A stretch of DNA of 64,000 nucleotides from an uncultured Clostridia bacterium (GTDB taxonomy: Bacteria > Bacillota > Clostridia > Christensenellales > Borkfalkiaceae): the NCBI GenBank assembly GCA_947627665.1, contig CANQWX010000003.1, forward strand, positions 1 to 64,000. The letters run 5' to 3'. Shown here piece after piece: positions 1 to 8,384 of the stretch. The notes under the pieces were generated by a model that saw nothing but the letters and a program-made list of their open reading frames with translations, was not told where the DNA came from and did not search any database. Both the position numbers and the translations under genes were made by a program. Each line of letters starts with the position of its first letter. The first letter of the stretch is position 1.

Positions 1-78
1 AAGCTATTCACCACCGGCATAGCCGGTGGCTTTCCCACGAAACTCCGCTTCGCTCCGTTTCGTTCCCTCTTTACAGAC

Positions 79-118
79 AAAAACGCAGCCCGCGGGAAAC
101 TTCCGCAGGCTGCGTTTT
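79..118 (-). terminator. Rho-independent terminator downstream of jag
   Basis: Inverted repeat AAAACGCAGCC...GGCTGCGTTTTT directly after the jag stop (minus strand). Confidence 0.75.
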
Positions 119-139
119 TCTTTTGTCTTGACGGGCGGC

Positions 140-1087
140 TTATTCCTCGTCGGGCGTTTCGGGCGTGCCGTTCTCCGCGGGCGTAGGGGAGTCGGGCGCA
201 CTGTCGCGGGAATTGCCGAGATAGGTGCCGAAAAAGCCCGAGAAACCGCCTTTCTTATAGCCTGCCGTGCCGCCGCGGGAGAGGCTCGTGCCCGAGCTTT
301 GCGGGGTGTCCTCGGCGGGCAGTTCGCGCTTGGGATAGGGCTTTCTGTCGCCGTAGCGGTCGTTTTTTCGCTCGCCGTATTTGCCGTCCCTGCCGCCTCT
401 GCGGTCGCGGTCGTTGTATCTGTTTCTGTCCTTGCCGTAGCGGTCGCGCTTTTCGTAGGGGCGCATGTTGTTGGGAATGATCACCACATACCGTGCAGGC
501 TCCTTTCCTTCGCTCTTCGTCGTGACGTCGGGGCTGTCCACGAGCGCGGAATGGATGATCCTGCGTTCGTAGGGGTTCATCGGCTCGAGGCGCACCCGTT
601 TGCCGAGGCGCACCGCCTTCTGGGCGAGCTTTTCCGCGACCCGTTTGAGGGTCTCCTCACGGTCCTCGCGGTAGTTGCCGCAGTCCACGACGACCCGCTT
701 ATAGTCCCGTCTGCCCATGTTCGCCACGGCGCCCGCGAGCGTCTGGATGGCGTCGATCATCTCGCCGCGTCTGCCGATGAGTCCCTTGCTCGGTTCCGCC
801 GTAGCGAGGTCGACAACGATCCTCTCGTCCTCTTCGCGGATGGTGGGCACCGCCTCCACGCCGATCAGAGCAAACAAGCCCTCGAGGAAGTCCACGGCGC
901 GCTCCCCGTCCGTCTTTTTCGGCTTTACGGTGAGCTGTACCTGTGCGGGGACGGAGCCGAAGAGCTTCTTCTTTCCCTCCTCCAGCACGGCGATCTCCAC
1001 TTCCTCGCGCGTGACGCCGAGTTCTTTCAGTCCCGTTTCGACGGCTTCTTCCACCGTCTTTCCGCTGAATACATTCGTCTGTTCCAT
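140..1087 (-). CDS. jag: Jag/KhpB-like RNA-binding protein (Jag_N, KH, R3H) with an Arg/Gly/Asp/Tyr-rich C-terminal tail
   Basis: N-terminus MEQTNVFSGKTVEEAVETGLKELGVTREEVEIAVLEEGKKKLFG; KH motif GLIGRRGEMIDAIQTL; R3H motif PMNPYERRIIHSAL; synteny with yidC. Confidence 0.93.
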   Translation of the reverse strand: MEQTNVFSGKTVEEAVETGLKELGVTREEVEIAVLEEGKKKLFGSVPAQVQLTVKPKKTDGERAVDFLEGLFALIGVEAVPTIREEDERIVVDLATAEPSKGLIGRRGEMIDAIQTLAGAVANMGRRDYKRVVVDCGNYREDREETLKRVAEKLAQKAVRLGKRVRLEPMNPYERRIIHSALVDSPDVTTKSEGKEPARYVVIIPNNMRPYEKRDRYGKDRNRYNDRDRRGGRDGKYGERKNDRYGDRKPYPKRELPAEDTPQSSGTSLSRGGTAGYKKGGFSGFFGTYLGNSRDSAPDSPTPAENGTPETPDEE

Positions 1088-1109
1088 GATTTCGTCCCTC
1101 TTCCCTGAA

Positions 1110-2519
1110 TTATTTTTTCTTTTTTCCGCCCTTTTCTTCCCCGTCTTTTTTCCAGGGTACGGTGCGGGTATAGCGCTCCTTGAGCGCTGCCTCTTCTTTT
1201 TTATTGAAGATCTTGCCGATAATGAGATTGGTGACCACCGTCACGACGATGGAGATAGCGCTGCTGATGATGTTGTAGATCGTGAACGCCGCGCTCCACA
1301 AAAAGCCGAATACGGCGAACATGACGGGCATGATGACCATCATCATCTTCTGCGTGACGGCGCCCTGTCCGTCCACCGTCTGGTATTGGTTGGCGGTCTT
1401 GCTGCTCCGCATCATGATGAACTGCGAGAGCACCATCAGCCCGATGGAGATGATGATCATGATAAAGTAGCCGTTCGGCTCTTCCTTCTCCTCCGCAAGG
1501 TCCGCGGTCAGGAGGTTATAGTCGTCTTCGTCAAGGACTTCGCCGATGCTCTTCTCGCTGCCGTCCGGCATGTGCACGCCGGAGGAGAAGGTGTTGCGGA
1601 AGGAATTGTACTCCTGCACCGGGTGGTTGTAGCTCACGTCGGGATACCAGACGTTCTTCACCCACAAAAAGGAGGGGCTTTTTTCATTGCGGAACACATG
1701 CGCGGAAGCGGCGGAGCCGAGTTGCTGGAAATATTCGCGGCAGGCGGCTTCCTCCGTCTTGCCCTCGCCGATCTTTTCCTGTATCTTCGCCCAGATCTCT
1801 TCGTTTTGGCGGAGGCGGTCTGTGTTGAGGAAATAGTTGCGGGAAAAACCGGCAGGGTCGAGGTTATAGCGATAGCCGAGATATTTGTTTTCGTCCGCGC
1901 TCTCCACCTGCATGCGCCGTATGCCGTCCTCTTCGAGGAGGGAATAGACGACGCCGTCCTCGGTGAAGGAGGGGTTGCCGTAGGCGTCCGTTCCGGTGAA
2001 GCGTTCGGGCGTGATGACGAGTTCGTCCGCCTCCGCGCCCTCTTGCAGATAGTGGAAGTCCTTGCCGTCCACGGCGTATTGGAGCACCTCCGCGTTATAC
2101 GCTTTGGCCATTTCCGCATAAGTGGAGAGGTTGGCATACTGCGCGTAGGATTGGAAGGCGGTGATCGCCACGATGAGGATCACAAAGGAGAGGATCATGG
2201 GCAGGCATGCGCCGAGCATGCTGTAACCGTTCTTCTTTTGCAGCTCGAGCATCTTCATGCTGTATGTCTGTTTGTCGTTGGCATACTGCTTCTGAAGTTT
2301 TTCAAGCTCGGGCTTCATCTGCTCCATGATGAGGTTCTGCTTGCGCATCTTGACCCGCTGGTAAATATCGAACGGGGTGGTGATGGCCTTCAGGATGAGC
2401 GCGAATACGATAATACCGGCGCCAACGATGCCGACGCCGTCGATGATGATCCTGACAAGTTGTCCCAACCAGTTGAGGTTGATGTAAAATCCCTGTTCGA
2501 GAAGAGGAAAAGAAATCAT
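1110..2519 (-). CDS. yidC: YidC/Oxa1 membrane protein insertase with a large extracytoplasmic insertion
   Basis: ITTPFDIYQRVKMRKQNLIMEQMKPELEKLQKQY and C-terminal transmembrane segments; lies in the rnpA-yidD-yidC-jag cluster. Confidence 0.93.
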   Translation of the reverse strand: MISFPLLEQGFYINLNWLGQLVRIIIDGVGIVGAGIIVFALILKAITTPFDIYQRVKMRKQNLIMEQMKPELEKLQKQYANDKQTYSMKMLELQKKNGYSMLGACLPMILSFVILIVAITAFQSYAQYANLSTYAEMAKAYNAEVLQYAVDGKDFHYLQEGAEADELVITPERFTGTDAYGNPSFTEDGVVYSLLEEDGIRRMQVESADENKYLGYRYNLDPAGFSRNYFLNTDRLRQNEEIWAKIQEKIGEGKTEEAACREYFQQLGSAASAHVFRNEKSPSFLWVKNVWYPDVSYNHPVQEYNSFRNTFSSGVHMPDGSEKSIGEVLDEDDYNLLTADLAEEKEEPNGYFIMIIISIGLMVLSQFIMMRSSKTANQYQTVDGQGAVTQKMMMVIMPVMFAVFGFLWSAAFTIYNIISSAISIVVTVVTNLIIGKIFNKKEEAALKERYTRTVPWKKDGEEKGGKKKK

Positions 2520-2529
2520 TTTGTTTGTT

Positions 2530-2829
2530 TCAAATCAGCCAGCGGCGGCGGAAGTATCGCTCGGGCGCGGGGTCGATCCCGCCCTTGGAAAGGGGATTGC
2601 ACCGCAGGATCCGCCACATGCCGAGCAAGATCCCGCAGACGACGCCGAAATTGTTGATGCACCGCTTGGTGTATTCCGAGCAAGTCGGCTCGTAAAGGCA
2701 GGTGTGCCGCGAAAGCCTGCGCTGGTAAAAGCAGATCATGCGGATGCACGCTCCCTTCAAAAGACGGGGCCGCAGCCTTTTGGCAAGGTAACGGGCATTT
2801 TGCCCGAGCAGTTCGAAAAGATCAGGCAT
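2530..2829 (-). CDS. yidD: Membrane protein insertion efficiency factor YidD
   Basis: ICFYQRRLSRHTCLYEPTCSEYTKRCINNFGVVCGILLGMWRILRCNPLSKGGIDPAP is the YidD signature. Confidence 0.95.
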   Translation of the reverse strand: MPDLFELLGQNARYLAKRLRPRLLKGACIRMICFYQRRLSRHTCLYEPTCSEYTKRCINNFGVVCGILLGMWRILRCNPLSKGGIDPAPERYFRRRWLI

Positions 2830-3148
2830 CCGTCAGTTTTTCCCTTTTGAGGATCCCGCCGAGGTCCCGTTTGAACGCCGCAAAGGAATATTCCTCCGCG
2901 ACCCGCGGGATCAGCAAAAAGGAGCATTCCGTTTTCAGCGAAGCCTCCAGCGTGCGGAACGCCTCGCGCAGCAGCCGCTTGACGCGGTTGCGCTGTACGC
3001 TCTTGCCGTACTTTTTCCCCACGCACACCGCCATCGCGGTCTCCGCGGAGGGCAGGTACACCACCGTGAGCGTCGCGCCGTAAGCCCGCTTTCCCGTGCT
3101 CAATATCTTGCGGAAATCCTTTTTCTTCTTGACCTTGCGGTACTTCAC
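2822..3148 (-). CDS. rnpA: Ribonuclease P protein component
   Basis: MKYRKVKKKKDFRKILSTGKR...GKKYGKSVQRNRVKRLLREAFR; adjacent to rpmH. Confidence 0.95.
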   Translation of the reverse strand: MKYRKVKKKKDFRKILSTGKRAYGATLTVVYLPSAETAMAVCVGKKYGKSVQRNRVKRLLREAFRTLEASLKTECSFLLIPRVAEEYSFAAFKRDLGGILKREKLTDA

Positions 3149-3149
3149 G

Positions 3150-3284
3150 TTATGCGGAAAGGTGCTTTCTTCCCTTGTTTCTCCTTCTCTTGAGCACGTT
3201 TCTGCCCGCCTTGGTCGCCATTCTCTTGCGGAAGCCGTGCACCTTGCTCTTCTGTCTTTTTTTGGGCTGGTAGGTTCTTTTCAT
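3150..3284 (-). CDS. rpmH: Ribosomal protein L34 (not in the supplied ORF list)
   Basis: Reverse complement translates to [44 protein letters not shown], a canonical 44-aa L34. Confidence 0.97.
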   Translation of the reverse strand: MKRTYQPKKRQKSKVHGFRKRMATKAGRNVLKRRRNKGRKHLSA

Positions 3285-3349
3285 GGTAATATACTCCTAT
3301 TTTATCTATCTTCTTGATTATAAAGATTTTCCTCTTTCCCGTCAAGCGA

Positions 3350-4447
3350 TTATTGCGCGTTTCTGACAGGTAAAATCAAATAGAGGCTGTCTTTCTTTTC
3401 CTTATTTTGCAGAATAAAGGGGGACACGGCGCTGTTGAAGGAGAGCACGCACTCCTCTTCCTCGAGGGCGCGCAGCCCGTCGAGCAGGTATTTTGCGTTC
3501 ATGGAGATGGTGATGTCCTTGCCCGCGACGGACGCCACAACGCTCTCGAACACGTTTCCCGCGTCGGAGGCGGAGCGGATCTTCACCGAATCGCCGCCCG
3601 CTTCGAGGGTGATGAGGTTGTTCTTGTCGCCGCGGATGAGGATCGCCGCCCGTTCCACGCTCGAGATGAGTTCGAGGCGGGGCAGGGTCACTTCCGTCAT
3701 GAAGGAAGGGGGCACGACGCTCTCTTTGCGGATGAATTCGCCCTGATAGAGGCGGGATACGACGGTCATGCCGTCCACGCTGACGAGCAGGTTCCCGCCG
3801 CGGGTATAAACGGTGATGTCCTTGTCGTCGTCCGTGAGCATGCGGGCGATCTCGGTGAGGGTGCGCGCGGGGCAGATGATGCTGCGCTCCTCATTGCCTG
3901 CCAAAAGCTCGGCGGAGGAGAGGGCGAGGCGGTAGCCGTCGAGGGCGGTCACCTCGAGTTTTTCTTTGAATTCGAAGAGGCAGCCCTTGAGGATGGGGCG
4001 GGAATCGTCCTGCGCGCAGCAGAACGCCGTTTCCGCGATGACTTTTTTCAGGGCGCCCTGTTTCATGACGAAGTAGTTCTCGCCCGCTTCCAGCCCGATC
4101 TCGGGGAATTCCTCGGCGGGGAGGGTCTGCAAAAGGGAGGAGGCCTCGCGGTAGCACAGCTCCATGCCGCGGTCCCCCGTGCGCACGGTCACCTCTTCGC
4201 CCGAAAGTTTGCCGAGGAAGTCGGAGAGCAGCTTGCCCGCCACGCAGACTTCGCCCTCCTCAAAGACTTCCGCCTTGATCGCCTTGCGGATGGAGAGTTC
4301 GCCGTCGGTCGCAAGAAAGATCACCTCGTCGCCCTTTGCCGTCACCTTCACGCATTCCATGATGGGGGCGGTCGTGCGCACCGCGCATGCCTTGCTTGTC
4401 TTGGTTACTGCCTCGGAGAGGGAAAGCCCGTCGCATACAAATCTCAT
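3350..4447 (-). CDS. dnaN: DNA polymerase III beta sliding clamp
   Basis: MRFVCDGLSLSEAVTKTSKACAVRTTAPIMECVKVTAKGDEVIFLATDGELSIRK; C-terminus SPFILQNKEKKDSLYLILPVR. Confidence 0.95.
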   Translation of the reverse strand: MRFVCDGLSLSEAVTKTSKACAVRTTAPIMECVKVTAKGDEVIFLATDGELSIRKAIKAEVFEEGEVCVAGKLLSDFLGKLSGEEVTVRTGDRGMELCYREASSLLQTLPAEEFPEIGLEAGENYFVMKQGALKKVIAETAFCCAQDDSRPILKGCLFEFKEKLEVTALDGYRLALSSAELLAGNEERSIICPARTLTEIARMLTDDDKDITVYTRGGNLLVSVDGMTVVSRLYQGEFIRKESVVPPSFMTEVTLPRLELISSVERAAILIRGDKNNLITLEAGGDSVKIRSASDAGNVFESVVASVAGKDITISMNAKYLLDGLRALEEEECVLSFNSAVSPFILQNKEKKDSLYLILPVRNAQ

Positions 4448-4872
4448 CTTCTTGCTCCTTGTGGTGATTTCTTAAAAAAGAATTTTAATAGTAATAATAA
4501 GGGCGGTGGAAATGTGGATAGCTCCGCCGCGCTCCTTTTCCTACCCGTATTATAGCGAAAAAAAAGAAAAATTTCAAGCAAAAAGGGGGAGTTTCCGAAA
4601 ATCGCCGCCTCTTTTTCTTTGTGGAAACCGCTGTGGAAGAAATGTGGAAGAAACCTGCCTCTGTGGAAGAAAGCGCGGGGGCTTCAGGGGGCGGGGGACG
4701 GCGGCACGGGAGGGGGAGGGAAATTCCACCGCAAAATTCCACAGTGTGGAAAAAAAGAGGGGGAAATTTCCACAATTTCACGGGAAGAGGAGAACGCCGT
4801 CTTTGGACGGAAAGAGGGACAAAAACGCCGAATTTTCTTGCGCGCGCGGGCAAAATATGCTATAATCGGGGC
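4448..4872. other. oriC: Candidate chromosomal replication origin (oriC)
   Basis: Divergent dnaN/rsmG intergenic region with TGTGGA-type nonamers at 4513, 4620, 4632, 4643, 4662 and 4745 (+), and TCCACA-type at 4735-4743 and 4766-4774; AT-rich segment at ~4473-4500; gene orientation switches here. Confidence 0.7.
4838..4866 (+). promoter_or_regulatory. Promoter of rsmG (TTGCGC-17-TATAAT)
   Basis: TTGCGC 4838-4843, 17-bp spacer, TATAAT 4861-4866 with a TGC extended -10. Confidence 0.7.
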
Positions 4873-5571
4873 ATGGAAATGCAAACGCCTGCGCTCGGTG
4901 CGCTCCTCGGGCGGATCACGGGCGAAAAGAGAGAGGCATTCGCCCGTTTCGGAGAGCTGCTGCTCCGCCGCAACGAAACTTTCAACCTGACCGCCGTCAC
5001 GGAGGAGCGGGAGATGCTCTATAAACACTTTCTCGACTCCGCCGCGGGGGAAGCCTTCTTTCCCGCGGGCGCTTCGGTCGCCGAGGTCGGCTCGGGGGCG
5101 GGGTTCCCCTCGGTCCCGCTGCGCCTCTTGCGGGAGGATCTTAAATTCACCCTCTTCGAGAGCGTGGGCAAAAAATGCGCCTTTCTGAAAGAGGCGGCGG
5201 AAGAACTCGGGCTTTTGAACGTCACGGTGGAAAAGATGCGCGCCGAGGACGCCGCAAGGGGAAATTACCGCGAGAAGTTCGACGTCTGCTGCGCCCGCGC
5301 GGTGGCGCGGCTGAACACCCTCGCCGAATACTGCCTGCCCCTCGTAAAGGTGGGCGGCCGCTTTATCGCCTACAAGGGCGAAGCGGAGGAGGAGATCGCC
5401 GAGGCGGCGCGGGCGATCCGCACGCTCGGCGGAGGGAAGGTGCATACGGTCCGCTTCGATCTGCCCGAAGGCTACGGCAGGCGGACGCTCGTCGTGGTGG
5501 AAAAAGAGAAGCCCACTCCCGCAAAATATCCGCGCGGAAGGGGAAAGGAAAGGAGCGCGCCCATCGTATGA
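4873..5571 (+). CDS. rsmG: 16S rRNA (guanine527-N7)-methyltransferase
   Basis: FNLTAVTEEREMLYKHFLDS, VAEVGSGAGFPSVPLRLL, FDVCCARAVARLNTLAEYCLPLVKVGGRFIAYKG. Start placed at ATG 4873, not the long ORF start at 4621. Confidence 0.93.
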   Translation: MEMQTPALGALLGRITGEKREAFARFGELLLRRNETFNLTAVTEEREMLYKHFLDSAAGEAFFPAGASVAEVGSGAGFPSVPLRLLREDLKFTLFESVGKKCAFLKEAAEELGLLNVTVEKMRAEDAARGNYREKFDVCCARAVARLNTLAEYCLPLVKVGGRFIAYKGEAEEEIAEAARAIRTLGGGKVHTVRFDLPEGYGRRTLVVVEKEKPTPAKYPRGRGKERSAPIV

Positions 5572-6026
5572 GAACCATCCACATGACCTGTGCGCTCACG
5601 GGCCACCGCGAGCTGCCCCCCGGCTTCGATCTCAACGCGCTGCAAGACAGGCTTGCCCTGCTCGCCGAGAACGGCTGCGACACCTTCCTCTGCGGCATGG
5701 CGGAGGGGTTCGACCTTCTGGCGCTCGGCTGTCTGGCGCGGCTCAAGCGGGAAAAGAAGCTCTTCCTCGAGGCATGCGTCCCCTACGAGGGGGTGGAAAA
5801 GCGGTTTTCGGACAGGAACCGCCGCTTGTTCGGGGAGCTTCTGACGTGGTGCGACCGCAAGACGGTGCTCTTTCCCGAATACCGTACGGGCTGTTTTCTC
5901 GCCCGCGACCGCTACATGGTGGACTGCGCGGACGTGCTGCTCGCCTACTGCACCAAGACGCGGGGCGGCGCCGCCTACACCGTGGGCTACGCCGAGCGGA
6001 AGGGCGTCCCCGTGATACGGTTGTGA
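5568..6026 (+). CDS. SLOG-family/DUF1273-like (YpsA-like) protein
   Basis: CALTGHRELPPGFD...FLCGMAEGFDLLALGCLARLK...DRYMVDCADVLLAYCTKTRGGAAYTVGYAERKGVPVIRL; ATGA overlap with rsmG. Confidence 0.75.
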   Translation: MRTIHMTCALTGHRELPPGFDLNALQDRLALLAENGCDTFLCGMAEGFDLLALGCLARLKREKKLFLEACVPYEGVEKRFSDRNRRLFGELLTWCDRKTVLFPEYRTGCFLARDRYMVDCADVLLAYCTKTRGGAAYTVGYAERKGVPVIRL

Positions 6027-6102
6027 ACGCCGCCACGTTTGAAAGTATAAAAAACGTGGTATATATCAGATAAAAGGGGATTTTTTCCCTCGGAGGAATA
6101 TC

Positions 6103-6729
6103 ATGAATTGGTTTACGAGTATGACCGTGCTCGAACAAGTTTATTTTTGGATCGCGGTCGTTGCGAGCGTACTGCTTGTCGTGCAGATCGTCATGCTCAT
6201 CGTGTCCTTCGGCGGGGGCGACCTCGACGCGGACGGAGATTTCGATATGGACGGCGACACCGATACGGACAGCGGGCTGGGGATCTTTACCCTCAAGAGC
6301 CTCACGGCGTTCTTCGCGCTGGGCGGCTGGTGCGGCTTTGCCACGGCGACCTTTTTGCCCGACAATCTCTGGCTGCCCATCCTCGTTTCGGTGCTGACGG
6401 GGCTTGTCGCGCTCCTCGGCGTGGCGTTCGCCCTCCGCGGCATCGCCAAGCTGCAATGCAACGGCAATCTCGAAACGGAAAAGCTCGCGGGCAAGACGGC
6501 GACCGTCTATGTGAGCATCCCTGCCGCCCGTGCGGGAAGGGGAAAGATCACCCTCACCGCGCAGGGGAAGTACATGGAGCTTGACGCCGTCACCGACGGG
6601 GAGCGCATCCCCGTGGACGAACAGGTGGAGATCGCCTCGTATTCCGACGACTTCGCCGTGGTCAGAAAAAAACAGGAAACAAATGCTCCCGTTCCCGCCG
6701 CAAGCGAGGACGGAGCGGAGAAAAAATAA
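6103..6729 (+). CDS. NfeD-like membrane protein with C-terminal OB-fold, partner of flotillin
   Basis: Transmembrane segments followed by AGKTATVYVSIPAARAGRGKITLTAQGKYMELDAVTDGERIPVDEQVEI; directly upstream of a flotillin gene. Confidence 0.75.
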   Translation: MNWFTSMTVLEQVYFWIAVVASVLLVVQIVMLIVSFGGGDLDADGDFDMDGDTDTDSGLGIFTLKSLTAFFALGGWCGFATATFLPDNLWLPILVSVLTGLVALLGVAFALRGIAKLQCNGNLETEKLAGKTATVYVSIPAARAGRGKITLTAQGKYMELDAVTDGERIPVDEQVEIASYSDDFAVVRKKQETNAPVPAASEDGAEKK

Positions 6730-6744
6730 GGAGAAAAGAAAACA

Positions 6745-8145
6745 ATGTCACCCGCAATCGTTGCAGTCATCGTCGTGGCGGTCCTCATCGTCGTGCTCAT
6801 CGTGCTCACCATCGCCGTGCGCTACAAGACCTGCCCGCCCGACAAGATCATGATCATCTACGGTAAGATCCGTCCCAATCCCGACGGCACCTACCGCAGC
6901 GCAAAGTGCGTCCATGGCGGCGCGTCTTTCGTGGCGCCCTTCTTCCAGAAGTATACCTTCATGGACCTCACCCCGCTCTCCATCTCGGTGGACCTCAAGA
7001 GCGCGCTTTCCAAGCAGAACATCCGCATCGACGTGCCGAGCATCTTCACCGTGGGCGTATCCACCGATCCCGGCGTCATGCAGAACGCCGCCGAACGCCT
7101 GAGAATGCTCAACCTTTCGCAGATCTCCGACCTTGCAAGGGACATCATCTTCGGCCAGCTCCGTCTTGTCATCGCAACGATGAACATCGAGGAGATCAAC
7201 GCCGACCGCGATAAGTTCCTTGAAGCGATCTCCCGCAACGTCGAGGGCGAACTCAAAAAAGTGGGCCTCCGGCTCATCAACGTGAACGTCACCGACATCA
7301 CCGACGAGAGCGGCTACATCGTCGCCCTCGGCAAGGAGGCGGCGGCAAAGGCGATCAACGACGCCAAGATCTCCGTCGCCGAAGAGGACAAGAAAGGTTC
7401 CATCGGCGAAGCGAACGCAAAGCGCGAACAGCGCATCCGCGTGGCAGAGGCGGAGTCCATGGCGATCGAGGGCGAAAACAAGGCGAAGGCAGAGATCGCG
7501 CGCTCGCAGGCGCAGCTCCGCGAAAAGGAAGCCGAGGCGTTGAAACTTGCCGTCACCGCCGAAAAGGTACAGGCGGCAAAGGCGCTCGAAGAGAGCTACG
7601 CCGCCGAGCAAAAGGCGGAAATTTCCCGTGCGGCGCGCGAAAAGGCGACCAAAGAGGCGGACGTCATCGTCGCGGCGGACATCGAAAAGCGCAAGCTCGA
7701 GATCGAGGCGGAAGCCGTCGCCGAACAGACGCGGAGAAAGGCGCAGGGCGAAGCGGACGCCATCTATGCCAAGATGGACGCCGAGGCGCGCGGCCTTCGG
7801 GAAAAGCTCAGCAAGCAGGCGGAGGGCATGGACGCCCTCGTCAAGAGCGCGGGCACTTCGGACGAAGCGGTGCGGCTGCTCATCGCCGACAAGCTCGAAA
7901 CGATCGTTGCCGAGCAGGTCAAGGCGATCGCGGGCGTCAAGATCGACAAGGTCACCGTCTGGGACGGCGGCACGAACGCCGACGGCAAGACAAGCACGGC
8001 AAACTTTTTGTCGGGACTGTTAAAGAGCCTGCCTCCGCTTGAAGAGATCTACAACATGGCGGGGCTGTCCCTGCCCAAGGCGGTCGCTCCGCAAAAGGCA
8101 GAGGAGGCGGCAGACGCAACGCCGCCCGCAACGCCCGCCGAATAA
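6745..8145 (+). CDS. Flotillin/SPFH-domain protein (FloT/YqiK family)
   Basis: N-terminal transmembrane segment, CPPDKIMIIYGK, SPFH core and a long Ala/Glu-rich coiled coil. Confidence 0.9.
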   Translation: MSPAIVAVIVVAVLIVVLIVLTIAVRYKTCPPDKIMIIYGKIRPNPDGTYRSAKCVHGGASFVAPFFQKYTFMDLTPLSISVDLKSALSKQNIRIDVPSIFTVGVSTDPGVMQNAAERLRMLNLSQISDLARDIIFGQLRLVIATMNIEEINADRDKFLEAISRNVEGELKKVGLRLINVNVTDITDESGYIVALGKEAAAKAINDAKISVAEEDKKGSIGEANAKREQRIRVAEAESMAIEGENKAKAEIARSQAQLREKEAEALKLAVTAEKVQAAKALEESYAAEQKAEISRAAREKATKEADVIVAADIEKRKLEIEAEAVAEQTRRKAQGEADAIYAKMDAEARGLREKLSKQAEGMDALVKSAGTSDEAVRLLIADKLETIVAEQVKAIAGVKIDKVTVWDGGTNADGKTSTANFLSGLLKSLPPLEEIYNMAGLSLPKAVAPQKAEEAADATPPATPAE

Positions 8146-8170
8146 CGCGAAAAATACATCGGACAGACGA

Positions 8171-8198
8171 AAAACGGAGCTTTTCGGCTCCGTTTTTT
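8171..8198 (+). terminator. Rho-independent terminator after the flotillin gene
   Basis: AAAACGGAGC TTTTCG GCTCCGTTTTTT. Confidence 0.8.
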
Positions 8199-8214
8199 CG
8201 CGTCCAAAAAACAA

Positions 8215-8384
8215 AAAAGCAAAAAAAGCAAATGCTTTCAAGAATGAGAATGATAATGATAATGATAATGAAAAGCAAAAAAAGCAAATGCTTTCAAGAA
8301 TGATAATGATAATGATAATGAAAAGCAAAAAAAGCAAATGCTTTCAAGAATGATAATGATGATGACAATGAAGATGAGAATGAG
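8215..8384. repeat. Tandem repeat, ~50-bp unit x3 with internal AATGAT micro-repeat
   Basis: Units at 8215-8270, 8271-8320 and 8321-8370: AAAAGCAAAAAAAGCAAATGCTTTCAAGAATGATAATGATAATGATAATG. Confidence 0.95.

Noticed and set aside
717-2657. 646-aa plus-strand ORF over jag/yidC
   Set aside because: Overlaps two well-identified minus-strand genes; no coherent domain.
4485-4865. Short ORFs (122, 119 and 123 aa) across the dnaN-rsmG gap
   Set aside because: No domain or SD; the region is better explained as oriC with DnaA-box-like repeats.
8215-8384. Possible CRISPR array
   Set aside because: Units are contiguous tandem repeats without unique spacers and no cas genes are present.
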